Source: an uncultured Muribaculaceae bacterium
GTDB taxonomy: Bacteria > Bacteroidota > Bacteroidia > Bacteroidales > Muribaculaceae
Length of the DNA stretch: 19,531 nucleotides
Direction of reading: 5' to 3'
Assembly: GCA_938039795.1 (NCBI GenBank)
Contig: CALHWU010000175.1
Location: 1-19,531, forward strand
The notes below the pieces were generated by a model that worked only from the letters and a program-made list of their open reading frames with translations, ran no database searches and was not told where the DNA came from. This document shows, piece by piece, positions 6,038 through 13,113 of this stretch. A program made the translations under genes and the position numbers. Numbering within the stretch: position 1 is the stretch's first letter; the number at the start of each line of letters is the position of its first letter.

Positions 6038-6187
6038 ATCACCACCTCGGAATGTAACGAGCTATCAATACACATTGAGAACGTGCCTTACGGCGCGGGC
6101 TTTCTCATAGTGTATTAAGGCTTGTGGTGAGCCAAGAGGCGTATGGCGAAAGTCTGCGCTTTTGTTTTATCGGCAAGTGCGCATACC
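5980..6187 (+). ncRNA. Large multi-branched structure: candidate ncRNA, leader or oriT
   Basis: Hairpin 1 is GGTGCAGTAT/ATATTGCACC (5980-5989 and 6000-6009, one G-U pair). The main body is closed by ATGCGCCTCT/AGAGGCGTAT (6026-6035 and 6135-6144), followed by CACCAC/GTGGTG (6040-6045 and 6124-6129). Inside are CTCG/CGAG (6046-6049 and 6058-6061) and a long arm, AATACAC/GTGTATT (6067-6073 and 6110-6116), which continues through TGAGAA/TTCTCA and GTGCC/GGCGC with a TTAC loop. A 3' hairpin, CGAAAG/CTTTTG followed by TTTTAT (6147-6170), could terminate it. A promoter lies just upstream. It could be an element-borne regulatory RNA, the leader of the lipoprotein gene at 6249, or a DNA structure such as a transfer origin. 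Confidence 0.5.
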
Positions 6188-6248
6188 AAGTCAAACAATA
6201 TAATGGCAATAATGCCCAAAACTATAATAAACTGATAAATAAAACAAA

Positions 6249-6716
6249 ATGAAAAAGTTACTGGCAATGATGCTGATGCTGCTCGCCGTGGTAATAACGG
6301 GGTGTCAGAAAAAGGTTGATGTCGGCTCAATAATATTAGGCGAAAACTATAACGAAACCGAGGCTGCATTAAAACGTGATGGTGTTAAGTTTGATGAACA
6401 AAATGACAGCGTTTTAAGTGGATGGGGTTCTATATATGTTTTAGATGTCAAGTTTGACCATATACGCTGTGAGTTCAAAAATGGCAAACTAAACAAGGTT
6501 GCGGCTTGGAGACAATTAAGCACACTCCCTAATTCAAAAATTGAGAATTTCAAGCAACATTTGCGCGTAATTTGCGGCGATGGCTATTCTGATACCGAAA
6601 ATATGGTCGCAGGGTATGGAACGAAGGGAGATAACAACGGCTGCATTGGTGGAATAAAGGTAGCTTGGAACGATGATGAAGATGTGTTTTTTGCAACCAT
6701 AAGACTTGCCGATTGA
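6249..6716 (+). CDS. Hypothetical lipoprotein
   Basis: The 155-residue product has a typical lipoprotein signal: two lysines, a hydrophobic stretch and a lipobox, VITGC, with Cys19 as the lipid site. The mature part is soluble (KKVDVGSIILGENYNETEAALK and onward). Its start resembles proteins in which a short conserved segment precedes a beta-rich domain measuring a calculated term, but I do not recognise a family. It probably sits on the periplasmic or cell-surface side of a membrane. A very small ORF and a second lipoprotein gene follow closely, so the three may be one cargo operon. No promoter matching the usual box was found between 6190 and 6248; transcription could come from 5948-5978. 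Confidence 0.7.
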   Translation: MKKLLAMMLMLLAVVITGCQKKVDVGSIILGENYNETEAALKRDGVKFDEQNDSVLSGWGSIYVLDVKFDHIRCEFKNGKLNKVAAWRQLSTLPNSKIENFKQHLRVICGDGYSDTENMVAGYGTKGDNNGCIGGIKVAWNDDEDVFFATIRLAD

Positions 6717-6717
6717 T

Positions 6718-6798
6718 ATGCCCACCCCCAAGACCTACTACCGCATACGCGAGGTGTCGGCAGTAGATATGTACTCAACTCAACATAATCTCCCATGA
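6718..6798 (+). CDS. Possible 26-residue coupling peptide between two lipoprotein genes
   Basis: ATG at 6718 directly follows the TGA of the upstream lipoprotein, and its own TGA overlaps the next ATG by 4 bases (6795-6798, ATGA). The peptide, MPTPKTYYRIREVSAVDMYS and six more residues, has no known match. The geometry suggests that it carries ribosomes from one lipoprotein gene to the next, or it may be a gene remnant. Confidence 0.35.
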   Translation: MPTPKTYYRIREVSAVDMYSTQHNLP

Positions 6799-7394
6799 AG
6801 AAAATCATCCCAATCTTAACAGTTGCGTTGTTGGCTCTCTCAACCGCTTGCGGTGGTGGGTCAAAAGGCAATGATAGTACAACCTCCGCGAATGATTCTA
6901 TCGCCAACGATACGGCGGTGGATTCTCTCGCTATCGCATTGAGCCGCTTGGATAGCATACAGAGCAAAGGTCAGCTCGTACACTTCGACACTTGGAAAAT
7001 CGGCAATCTCAAAGGAGTGGAGGTACAGGCACAGAAGTTCTCCAGCGAGAATGACAGCATTGTTTTCATAACTCTCCGCAAAGAATGTGGAGGCGAGTAT
7101 TATTACTCATGGGAGGATGCTTTCATTTTCCAAAAGGAACTTCCCTCGCTTTACGAAGCTATCAACAACATCAAGAGCAACCTCAACCGAGAAACCGACC
7201 ACAACGAAAAGTATGTCTATTCAACTAAGGACAATGTGATGTTATTCGCCGAGAATCCCGGCAAAGGGTGGACGCTCAAACTAAGTGTCGATGCGCATAA
7301 AAGCAATTCATTCATAAGCCTCACTCCTGCGGAGCTTAACAATTTCGTGCAACTGCTCCAACAGGCAAACAAGAAACTTGACGAAATAAAATAA
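6795..7394 (+). CDS. Hypothetical lipoprotein with low-complexity linker
   Basis: The 199-residue product has a lipoprotein signal ending in STACGGG (Cys19 as the lipid site). A Ser/Thr/Asn/Asp-rich linker of about 30 residues follows, as is common in surface lipoproteins of Bacteroidales. The soluble domain contains WKIGNLKGVEVQAQKFS and LRKECGGEYYYSWEDAFIF and ends in a helix (LNNFVQLLQQANKKLDEIK). No family is recognised. The start overlaps the small ORF upstream by 4 bases. Composition is AT-richer than the chromosomal genes to the right, consistent with cargo of the mobile segment. Confidence 0.7.
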   Translation: MKKIIPILTVALLALSTACGGGSKGNDSTTSANDSIANDTAVDSLAIALSRLDSIQSKGQLVHFDTWKIGNLKGVEVQAQKFSSENDSIVFITLRKECGGEYYYSWEDAFIFQKELPSLYEAINNIKSNLNRETDHNEKYVYSTKDNVMLFAENPGKGWTLKLSVDAHKSNSFISLTPAELNNFVQLLQQANKKLDEIK

Positions 7395-7399
7395 CTGTT

Positions 7400-7474
7400 A
7401 TGTGGATAATCGCACTGATTTGTGTAATATGTTGGCTTGGTCCGGCATTAAAGGATGGTGGAAAAATCAAATAA
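7400..7474 (+). CDS. Possible 24-residue membrane peptide
   Basis: Five bases after the lipoprotein stop, ATG at 7400 opens MWIIALICVICWLGPALKDG plus GKIK, a single hydrophobic helix with a lysine-containing tail. It could be a real membrane microprotein of the cargo operon or the start of a deleted gene. There is no independent evidence of expression. Confidence 0.3.
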   Translation: MWIIALICVICWLGPALKDGGKIK

Positions 7475-7760
7475 AAAATTTTCCTGACTCGCACCTACAA
7501 AAATGTGGGCGTTAGCTCTGATACCCCCTGCACCCCTTATGAGCTTGAACCGTTGCCAGTCGTGGTGACGGTTTTTTCTTTGATGTTTTGAGGATTAAGC
7601 CTTGAAATTTCTTGCCGATATTCACTCGCCACAAATTTGTGTTCACATCATCTGCGACAATCAAACTATGGAGGCTTGCAGGGATTCGCACATCATTCTT
7701 GATGTCACGTATGATTTCACGTTTGGGAATGGATGTCACGGAGATGTCACTCTAAAAAGG
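7475..7760. other. Gene-poor stretch between cargo genes and tRNA
   Basis: Both strands have short open frames (7512-7739 minus and 7602-7793 plus), but neither reads convincingly or has a promoter or start context. GCTTGAACC at 7543-7551 repeats nine bases of the tRNA T-arm (7816-7824) in the same orientation, which is too short to call an attachment site. A terminator lies at 7548-7577. Confidence 0.4.
7548..7577 (+). terminator. Rho-independent terminator after the lipoprotein genes
   Basis: AACCGTTGCCA (7548-7558) pairs with TGGTGACGGTT (7563-7573) through 11 pairs with two G-T wobbles and a GTCG loop. A T-run (T6 at 7572-7577) follows. Confidence 0.7.
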
Positions 7761-7762
7761 AA

Positions 7763-7792
7763 CAAGCACCTACAAGTGGATGTAAGTGCTTG
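7763..7792 (-). terminator. Terminator of the CAU tRNA gene
   Basis: CAAGCAC (7763-7769) and GTGCTTG (7786-7792), with an inner TACA/TGTA, form an almost continuous stem. Read on the minus strand it is followed by TTCCTTTTT, and it begins 11 bases past the tRNA 3' end, so it probably ends that transcript. Confidence 0.65.
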
Positions 7793-7802
7793 ATTTTAAG
7801 GG

Positions 7803-7876
7803 TGGTCCCACTTGGGCTTGAACCAAGGACTCCCTGATTATGAGTCAGGTGCTCTAACCAACTGAGCTATGGGACC
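7803..7876 (-). tRNA. tRNA with CAU anticodon (Met or Ile2)
   Basis: The minus strand gives a complete 74-base cloverleaf. The acceptor stem is GGTCCCA/TGGGACC, the D-arm contains AGTTGGTTA, the anticodon arm is CCTGA-CTCATAA-TCAGG with anticodon CAT, and the T-loop is TTCAAGC. The discriminator is A and no CCA is encoded. CAU can mean elongator Met or, after lysidine modification, Ile for AUA; the sequence alone does not decide. The 3' end faces the mobile segment. Confidence 0.9.
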
Positions 7877-7914
7877 GGGCAATTCGTTTGTTGTTGATTT
7901 CCCGATTGCGACTG

Positions 7915-7946
7915 CAAAGTTACATCATTTTTTTGATCTGTACAAG
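7915..7946 (-). promoter_or_regulatory. Promoter of the CAU tRNA
   Basis: On the minus strand, CTTG (7946-7943), 20 bases, then TAACTTTG (7922-7915) match the Bacteroidetes promoter pattern. Transcription would begin near 7908, about 32 bases before the mature 5' end. Confidence 0.65.
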
Positions 7947-7988
7947 CGATTTGAAATTTTTATTTTGAACAGATTCAGTGAACGCGGG

Positions 7989-8076
7989 TTCACAGCGTTC
8001 ACAGCGACACAGCGACGCAGGTACAGCTGGCAAGTGAGCAAATTCAGCGAGGATCCGCGAGGATATCGCAGGATAC
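7989..8076. repeat. Short degenerate tandem repeats in an intergenic gap
   Basis: TTCACAGCG occurs at 7989-7997 and 7998-8006, followed by the partial copy CACAGCG at 8008-8014. A second 10-base unit, GCGAGGATNN, occurs at 8047-8056 and 8057-8066, with a variant (CGCAGGATAC) at 8067-8076. The whole gap 7877-8101 holds no gene other than the tRNA promoter. Confidence 0.5.
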
Positions 8077-8101
8077 AGCTGTTAATAATTGCTACCAACA
8101 A

Positions 8102-10174
8102 TCAGGGTGATTCTGTTCTGCTGTAGGCTTCGGGCCGGCGGAGAAGGGTGTTGAGGTCGGGGACGCGGTCGGGGCGCATCAGGTAGGCCGGCTGGTCGAT
8201 GTCGTTGCATTCGCCGAGATATCTTGCCGAGAGGCGGGAGTTGAGATCTGATGAAATAACGATTGTGTCGGGGTGGTAGGTGGCTGCGAGGTCGGTCATC
8301 GTTCCGCGAAAGCCGCGACATACAATCAAATACACCGGGGGCGTTTCAAGTGCCACGGGCATAGCGTCTGCATCGTCGGCAAGCACTACCGAAGATGTGC
8401 CGATCTGAATAACCGGATACCGGTATCTTATGCCTGGGAGATCTATGCGGCGGTTGACGGCCGTAAGGGAGTCGATGCCTCTTCGCGACATATAGTCGCG
8501 GAACCGATGTCGTTCGCGGCCTGCTATCTCACGCAGCATCCTGTCGCCGGCGTTGGAGATGACAGTGACATTGCCCGGTGTTGCAGCGGCTATACATGTA
8601 TAATGGTACGACGGGATCATGTATATGCCCGATGCGTCGCGTGGCGGGGCTATAAGGGCTATGCAGACGGTGATCGCTGCGCAAAGGGCCGAGGCGAGAA
8701 GTCCGGCAGTGCGGCGTCGGTGAAGCCCGTAAGCTAATGCGCCGATGGCTGCCGCCATGCCCGTAAGAAGCCACGGACTGAAATAAATGCCCGTAACTGT
8801 CGCTCCTGGCAGACCACTGACAGTTTCGGCTATTCCTGTGACACCCGAAGCGAGCAGGTCTACAAATTGGTTAAGCCATCCGATTCCGCATCCGCAGCCT
8901 TCAAGGATAATGGCAAATATGGATGCCGCTACAAGAGCCGGAAGCAGGGGAGCTATGGCCACATTGGCGATAAGAAAATATATAGGGAAGGCATGAAAGT
9001 AATATGCCGCTACGGCACCGGTGGCAAGCATCGCTGCGACCGTGACGGTCAGCATGCCGGTCAGACCGTGGAGAATCCGCCGTCGGGGTGGCACAGGATT
9101 GAGGGGAGTGGCGAGGATAAGAATGCCGGCCACAGCCGCGAACGACAGTTGGAAGCTGACGGTGAACAGCGCTCCGGGATCGAATGCCATGATCAGGATT
9201 GCCGCAAGGCAGAGAGCATTGGCCGCGCTGTGGCGGCGCTGCAGCAAAGATGCGAGAAGCAGCACCGATGCCATGACCACTGCTCTTGTGACCGATGCCG
9301 ACAAGCCTGTCAGGGCCGCGTAGGCCCACAGCATCACCATGACGGCGACTGAGGCCGCTGCTCTTAGGCCACACAGTCGCAGGGGATATAGCATCACTAA
9401 GAGCAGCGACGCTATGATGCCGACGTGAAGTCCGCTCAGGGCAAGCACATGGGCTATGCCGGCGCCCGAGAACCGTTGCCGGAGCTCCTGGTCAATGCCG
9501 GAGGTGTCGCCCGTGAGAAGTATGTTGACGAGATGTTTCGTCGGGCCATCCATGCCGCTTGAGTATATGATGCCAGTGACAGCGCGTCGCAGCTTCAGCA
9601 GCTTCATGAAGATATCAGGCGAATCCTTCACAGAGATGACGCTGTCGGGATGGACAAACGCTTTGCCGCCGGCGCCTTTGCGGCGCATGCGCTGATATTC
9701 GCTGGTCTCTTCGGGGAAATAGGTGAGATCCGACGGACGCTGGATTAGGGTGACGACAGCTATGCGGTCGCCGGCCTCTATGTAGGGCTCAGTCGACGGT
9801 ATATAAAGGTAAAGGTGCTCCGCCCGATCGAAACGGTATGAGCCGCTGTCGTCGGTATACCGTATCGGCTCGGCTATAAGCCGGCACGTGACTTCACCAT
9901 CGCTCATCTCTCTTATGTCGGCTTCCAGAATGACCGGTCTGTCATATGGAAGGCGTCCTGAATGCGGGGTGCCGAGTCCGAAAGCCAGCGCGCCGGCGCC
10001 CACAGCGCATCCCGTAATGGCTGCATGGTTGCGTTTCAAGGCAGCCAGTGCAATAGAGATGGCCACGGCTCCGGACCCCACCGCGACGTATCCAATACAG
10101 TCTGACAGAATGATTCCCACAGCCATGGCGATGGCTATGGGAATCAATGGCATGAGAGAGAGGGGAGGACGCAT
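8102..10174 (-). CDS. comEC: ComEC/Rec2-family DNA uptake channel
   Basis: This is a 690-residue polytopic inner-membrane protein. Two or three membrane helices (about 8-70) are followed by a soluble OB-like region (about 75-190) typical of ComEC. The Competence domain then carries family motifs: HVLALSGLHVGI (241-252), ALTGLSASVTRAVVMAS and PGALFTVSFQLSFAAVAG. The family imports single-stranded DNA across the inner membrane. After the last helix (about residue 510) about 180 soluble residues remain, but the HxHxDH metal motif of the beta-lactamase domain found in Gram-positive ComEC is not visible; shorter forms are common in Bacteroidetes. The start lies 15 bases after the yeiH stop, suggesting that it is the last gene of an aroE-yeiH-comEC operon. 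Confidence 0.9.
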   Translation of the reverse strand: MRPPLSLMPLIPIAIAMAVGIILSDCIGYVAVGSGAVAISIALAALKRNHAAITGCAVGAGALAFGLGTPHSGRLPYDRPVILEADIREMSDGEVTCRLIAEPIRYTDDSGSYRFDRAEHLYLYIPSTEPYIEAGDRIAVVTLIQRPSDLTYFPEETSEYQRMRRKGAGGKAFVHPDSVISVKDSPDIFMKLLKLRRAVTGIIYSSGMDGPTKHLVNILLTGDTSGIDQELRQRFSGAGIAHVLALSGLHVGIIASLLLVMLYPLRLCGLRAAASVAVMVMLWAYAALTGLSASVTRAVVMASVLLLASLLQRRHSAANALCLAAILIMAFDPGALFTVSFQLSFAAVAGILILATPLNPVPPRRRILHGLTGMLTVTVAAMLATGAVAAYYFHAFPIYFLIANVAIAPLLPALVAASIFAIILEGCGCGIGWLNQFVDLLASGVTGIAETVSGLPGATVTGIYFSPWLLTGMAAAIGALAYGLHRRRTAGLLASALCAAITVCIALIAPPRDASGIYMIPSYHYTCIAAATPGNVTVISNAGDRMLREIAGRERHRFRDYMSRRGIDSLTAVNRRIDLPGIRYRYPVIQIGTSSVVLADDADAMPVALETPPVYLIVCRGFRGTMTDLAATYHPDTIVISSDLNSRLSARYLGECNDIDQPAYLMRPDRVPDLNTLLRRPEAYSRTESP

Positions 10175-10189
10175 GTTTCAGCGGGTTGC

Positions 10190-11224
10190 TTACAGCCAGA
10201 GCGGAGCGAGATACTTGGCGAGAAGATAGCCGCCTCCGATAAGCCAAAGGTAGAGCCAGAATGCGAGAATGAACGGCTTGGCGCCAGCTTTCTTGAATTT
10301 GTCGATACTCGTCTCAGCTCCCAGAGCGGCCATGGCCATTGTCAGAAGGAATGTGTCGATATAGTTGATGGCGTCGACCACGGGCATCGGGAGCAGATCG
10401 AAGGAGTTGAACCCGATCACAGCCAGGAAGCCGACTGCAAACCAGGGGATGGCCACTTTGCCTTTTGCCGCTCCACCCTCGGCCGAACGGGCTGCGCGGC
10501 GTGCAACCCACCAACCGAGCACGAGAAGCACGGGCACAAGCAGCATCACACGGATCATCTTCACGATGATGGCCACGTTGGCCACGTCGGGCCCCATAGC
10601 ATTTCCGGCGCCGACTGCATGGGCTACTTCATGGAGCGTGGCGCCTGCGTAAATGCCCACCTCCTGAGGAGTCATCTCAAGAATGCCCGAACGGTAGGCT
10701 ATCGGATAAAGAAACATTGACAACGTGCCGAAAATGACCACCGTGGCCACAGCTACCGCCGTCTTGTAGGGTTTAGTCTGAATGGTGGATTCGGCCCCGA
10801 GCACTGCTGCCGCTCCGCAAATGCCGCTTCCTATGGACGTGAGCAGCGCGATGTCGCGATCCATTTTCATGATACGGCCTATCAGAACGCCTCCGAGTAT
10901 GGTGGTGACTACCACTATTGCGTCGATAATAATTCCTGCCGCCCCGACATTGAGTATGTCCTGAAATGTCAGTCGGAAGCCATAAAGAATGATGCCTACA
11001 CGGAGAATGCGCTTCGAGCAGAACTGTATGCCTGGCACCCATGTCTCGGGGAGATTGTTGCGCAGAGAGTTGGCATAGAGCATTCCGAGGACGATGCCTA
11101 TGATCATCGGGCTGAGAGAAAGATCGCGCACTACCTGAGCGCTGCCTATATAGAAGGCGGCGCATGAGAAGAGCGCTATGAGCAGTACTCCGTGGAGCAT
11201 ACTGCTGCGTTTTTCGGTAAACAT
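10190..11224 (-). CDS. yeiH: YeiH-family putative sulfate exporter
   Basis: The 344-residue protein is almost entirely hydrophobic helices (about ten), typical of the conserved YeiH/UPF0324 membrane family. Family-like stretches are SPMIIGIVLGMLYANSL, RVGIILYGFRLTFQDI, SIGSGICGAAAVLGAESTI and GATLHEVAHAVGAGNAMG. Members are annotated as putative sulfate exporters, mainly by their link to sulfonate metabolism; the substrate here is unproven. The gene lies 36 bases downstream of aroE and 15 bases upstream of comEC, all leftward, so one transcript is likely. Length is normal and no defects are seen. Confidence 0.9.
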   Translation of the reverse strand: MFTEKRSSMLHGVLLIALFSCAAFYIGSAQVVRDLSLSPMIIGIVLGMLYANSLRNNLPETWVPGIQFCSKRILRVGIILYGFRLTFQDILNVGAAGIIIDAIVVVTTILGGVLIGRIMKMDRDIALLTSIGSGICGAAAVLGAESTIQTKPYKTAVAVATVVIFGTLSMFLYPIAYRSGILEMTPQEVGIYAGATLHEVAHAVGAGNAMGPDVANVAIIVKMIRVMLLVPVLLVLGWWVARRAARSAEGGAAKGKVAIPWFAVGFLAVIGFNSFDLLPMPVVDAINYIDTFLLTMAMAALGAETSIDKFKKAGAKPFILAFWLYLWLIGGGYLLAKYLAPLWL

Positions 11225-11260
11225 AGTTGGAAAATAGGTTTGGTTATGTTTGAAAGAAGA

Positions 11261-12016
11261 TTAAGAATTCCAGATATTCCATGCGGCGAATGCCTGCAGA
11301 AGAAGCATCTCAAGGCCGTTCTTTGTCTCGGCTCCGTAGGCCTGTGCCCGCTTCATGAACAGTGTGACATCGGGGTTGTAGAGCAGGTCGTAGCACAGAT
11401 GGGCTGGCGTGAGTTCCTGATATGGAATGTCGGGACACTCGTCGACATGAGGGTACATCCCAAGCGGTGTGGTATTTACGATAACCTTGTGGGTGCTCAT
11501 GATTTCAGGCGTCAGTTCACTGTATGTCAGCATCCCGTCGCGTTTGGTTCGCGATACGGCTGTCACTTCCACCCCGAGATTGATCAGACCGCGGCTGACC
11601 GCTCTGGCTGCTCCGCCGGTGCCGAGCACGAGTGCTTGCCGGCGCTCTTCATTGAGCAGGGGAGCGATAGAGTCGGAAAATCCTATTATGTCGCTGTTGT
11701 AGCCCTTGAGTTTGAGATTCTTTCCCGATCCGATGAATTTTATCACATTGACCGCGCCTATCTGGGCCGCATCAGGATCCATCTCGTCCATATAGGGGAT
11801 GACCTGCTGTTTGTATGGAATTGTGACATTCAGTCCGGAGAGACTGGGATATTGGGCGATGATTTCCATCAGGCGCCCTATGTCGTCGATCTCGAAGTTG
11901 ACATACTTGGCCGATATGTTTTCCGCCTCAAACTTCTGATTGAAGTAGTTCTGTGAAAAAGAGTGTCCCAGAGGGAACCCTATGAGGCCGTAGAGGTGTT
12001 CGGGAAGTTTAGCCAT
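11261..12016 (-). CDS. aroE: Shikimate dehydrogenase
   Basis: The enzyme reduces 3-dehydroshikimate to shikimate with NADPH in the aromatic amino-acid pathway of the cytoplasm. The 251-residue sequence is full length, if slightly short. It has the substrate-binding start (YGLIGFPLGHSFSQNYFN), NVTIPYK with the catalytic Lys69, GAVNVI, GYNSD with the partner Asp109, and the nucleotide loop GTGGAARAV (132-140). A later NTTPLGMYP segment and C-terminal NGLEMLLLQ are also family marks. It is the first gene of the leftward set with yeiH and comEC. A candidate promoter lies at 12200-12193, giving a leader of about 170 bases with a strong hairpin near its start. Confidence 0.95.
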   Translation of the reverse strand: MAKLPEHLYGLIGFPLGHSFSQNYFNQKFEAENISAKYVNFEIDDIGRLMEIIAQYPSLSGLNVTIPYKQQVIPYMDEMDPDAAQIGAVNVIKFIGSGKNLKLKGYNSDIIGFSDSIAPLLNEERRQALVLGTGGAARAVSRGLINLGVEVTAVSRTKRDGMLTYSELTPEIMSTHKVIVNTTPLGMYPHVDECPDIPYQELTPAHLCYDLLYNPDVTLFMKRAQAYGAETKNGLEMLLLQAFAAWNIWNS

Positions 12017-12141
12017 GCAAATTCAATCGTTTGCTGATTATAAGGTGGGTTGACGATAAGTATTGATCTCGCACTGTTCCGTGGTCGGAGGGCTATGTCA
12101 AGGGTGCATTTGCTGGCAGGGCCGCGGCCATTGGATTGCCT

Positions 12142-12180
12142 GCGACTGGGTGCAATCGTTTCCGCGATGCGGTCAGTCGC
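12142..12180 (-). other. Hairpin in the predicted aroE leader
   Basis: GCGACTG (12142-12148) pairs with CAGTCGC (12174-12180). Inside, symmetrical spacers (GGT on each side in plus-strand reading) lead to an inner stem GCAATCG/CGATGC with one bulge. It lies just after the predicted start of the aroE transcript. No T-run follows, so it is not an obvious terminator. Confidence 0.4.
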
Positions 12181-12192
12181 TTATATTTTCGG

Positions 12193-12200
12193 CAAATATA
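12193..12200 (-). promoter_or_regulatory. Candidate -7 box of aroE
   Basis: The minus strand reads TATATTTG at 12200-12193, a full TAnnTTTG match. No good -33 box is seen at the normal distance, so confidence is limited. Confidence 0.4.
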
Positions 12201-12246
12201 CGAAAAATAGTCGAATCTTACAGCCTTCTGACCCGATTATGAGTCA

Positions 12247-12855
12247 TTATTTAGCCTCATTATGTATTTTTCTGTTAATTCTGCTCCCGGTTCGGGCATT
12301 ATCCTTCGTATTCCGCACACTCAGTACCACCGGCATCCCGAGCCATCCGCGGGCTATTTTCACCTGACGTCTTGAGCCTGTTTTCAAGCGGTTGTATTCA
12401 TCCAGGCTGAGATGCTGTTCGGTCTGGGTTCCGTCGGGGAGCGTGATCAGGGCGCCGTAGGTATAATAATGTCCGTCGGCCACATAGCGGTTGCGCCCGA
12501 CACGGCGCTGACGGGTATGGGTATGACGCAGGCGTTGGGTCACTTCGCCGGTCACTGTTTCAGCTTTATCTTCTGTGGCTCCGAGACGGTTTATGCCTAA
12601 TATGGCAAAATAACCGATCCCTCCGGCAATAAACACATGTGCTACGCTGCGCAAAGCCTTTTCTGAAATCTTTTTCCCTTGGCCGGCTCTTTTTAAGGTG
12701 ACGGGCAATGATGTGAGTGCCAGTACAAGAGCTGCGGTCAGGGCTCCCCAGCGTGGCGACAGTGTCTGCGACGACAACGCTATCCCTCCTCCCCACGCGA
12801 ATATTCCGATGACCACCAGCAGCCCCGGAATAATGTATGACAATTTACCTCTCAT
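12247..12855 (-). CDS. Hypothetical membrane protein with soluble C-terminal domain
   Basis: The 202-residue product has three predicted membrane helices: about 6-26, 36-54 and 70-90. A soluble part of about 110 residues follows, with a very basic stretch (RLRHTHTRQRRVGRNRY) and then GHYYTYGALITLPDGTQTEQHLSLDEYNRLKTGS, which looks like a small beta-rich domain. No family is recognised. The start at 12855 has a leftward -7 box 27 bases upstream (TAATTTTG at 12889-12882). About 230 bases separate it from aroE, which probably has its own promoter. Confidence 0.7.
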   Translation of the reverse strand: MRGKLSYIIPGLLVVIGIFAWGGGIALSSQTLSPRWGALTAALVLALTSLPVTLKRAGQGKKISEKALRSVAHVFIAGGIGYFAILGINRLGATEDKAETVTGEVTQRLRHTHTRQRRVGRNRYVADGHYYTYGALITLPDGTQTEQHLSLDEYNRLKTGSRRQVKIARGWLGMPVVLSVRNTKDNARTGSRINRKIHNEAK

Positions 12856-12876
12856 GCAGAATAAATATTGGTTACG

Positions 12877-12909
12877 TTCGGCAAAATTACGAAAAAATGA
12901 TTAACTTTG
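12877..12909 (+). promoter_or_regulatory. Promoter of tRNA-Pro, overlapping a leftward -7 box
   Basis: TTCG (12877-12880), 21 bases, then TAACTTTG (12902-12909) point to a start near 12915, about 34 bases before tRNA-Pro. On the other strand TAATTTTG (12889-12882) serves the membrane protein gene at 12855, so the two divergent promoters share sequence. Confidence 0.55.
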
Positions 12910-12948
12910 CAGCGTCGATCAGGGTTTGGCCGCAGGCACTCTTTTCGG

Positions 12949-13023
12949 CGGGGTGTAGCGCAGTCCGGTTAGCGCACCTGGTTTGGGACCAGGGGGTCGA
13001 AGGTTCGAATCCTTTCACCCCGA
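12949..13023 (+). tRNA. tRNA-Pro (TGG)
   Basis: This is a complete 75-base cloverleaf. The acceptor stem is CGGGGTG/CACCCCG, the D-loop contains AGTCCGGTTA, the anticodon arm is CCTGG-TTTGGGA-CCAGG with anticodon TGG, and the T-loop is TTCGAAT. The discriminator is A and no CCA is encoded. A single-gene transcription unit with its own promoter and terminator is likely. Confidence 0.95.
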
Positions 13024-13032
13024 CAAAATGTA

Positions 13033-13080
13033 AACCGTTGGTAGTAAGCTCATATGGGCTTGCGACCAACGGTTCGTTTT
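13033..13080 (+). terminator. Terminator after tRNA-Pro
   Basis: AACCGTTGGT (13033-13042) and ACCAACGGTT (13065-13074) form a perfect 10-bp stem with a further small stem in the loop, followed by CGTTTTA. It also lies 34 bases past the end of the convergent gene at 13114. Confidence 0.85.
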
Positions 13081-13113
13081 ATTTGCTCGGACACTTATGT
13101 TTCACCCGATACC

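Noticed and set aside
7512..7793. Opposing ORFs of 75 and 63 codons
   Set aside because: They largely mirror each other, lack promoters and start signals, and cross a terminator or the tRNA terminator.
7543..7824. GCTTGAACC repeated at 7543-7551 and in the tRNA (7816-7824) as a possible attachment site
   Set aside because: Nine bases only, and the flanks differ. T-arm sequences recur by chance.
8273..9374. Several ORFs over 150 codons in comEC on other frames
   Set aside because: Shadows of a clear, full-length comEC.
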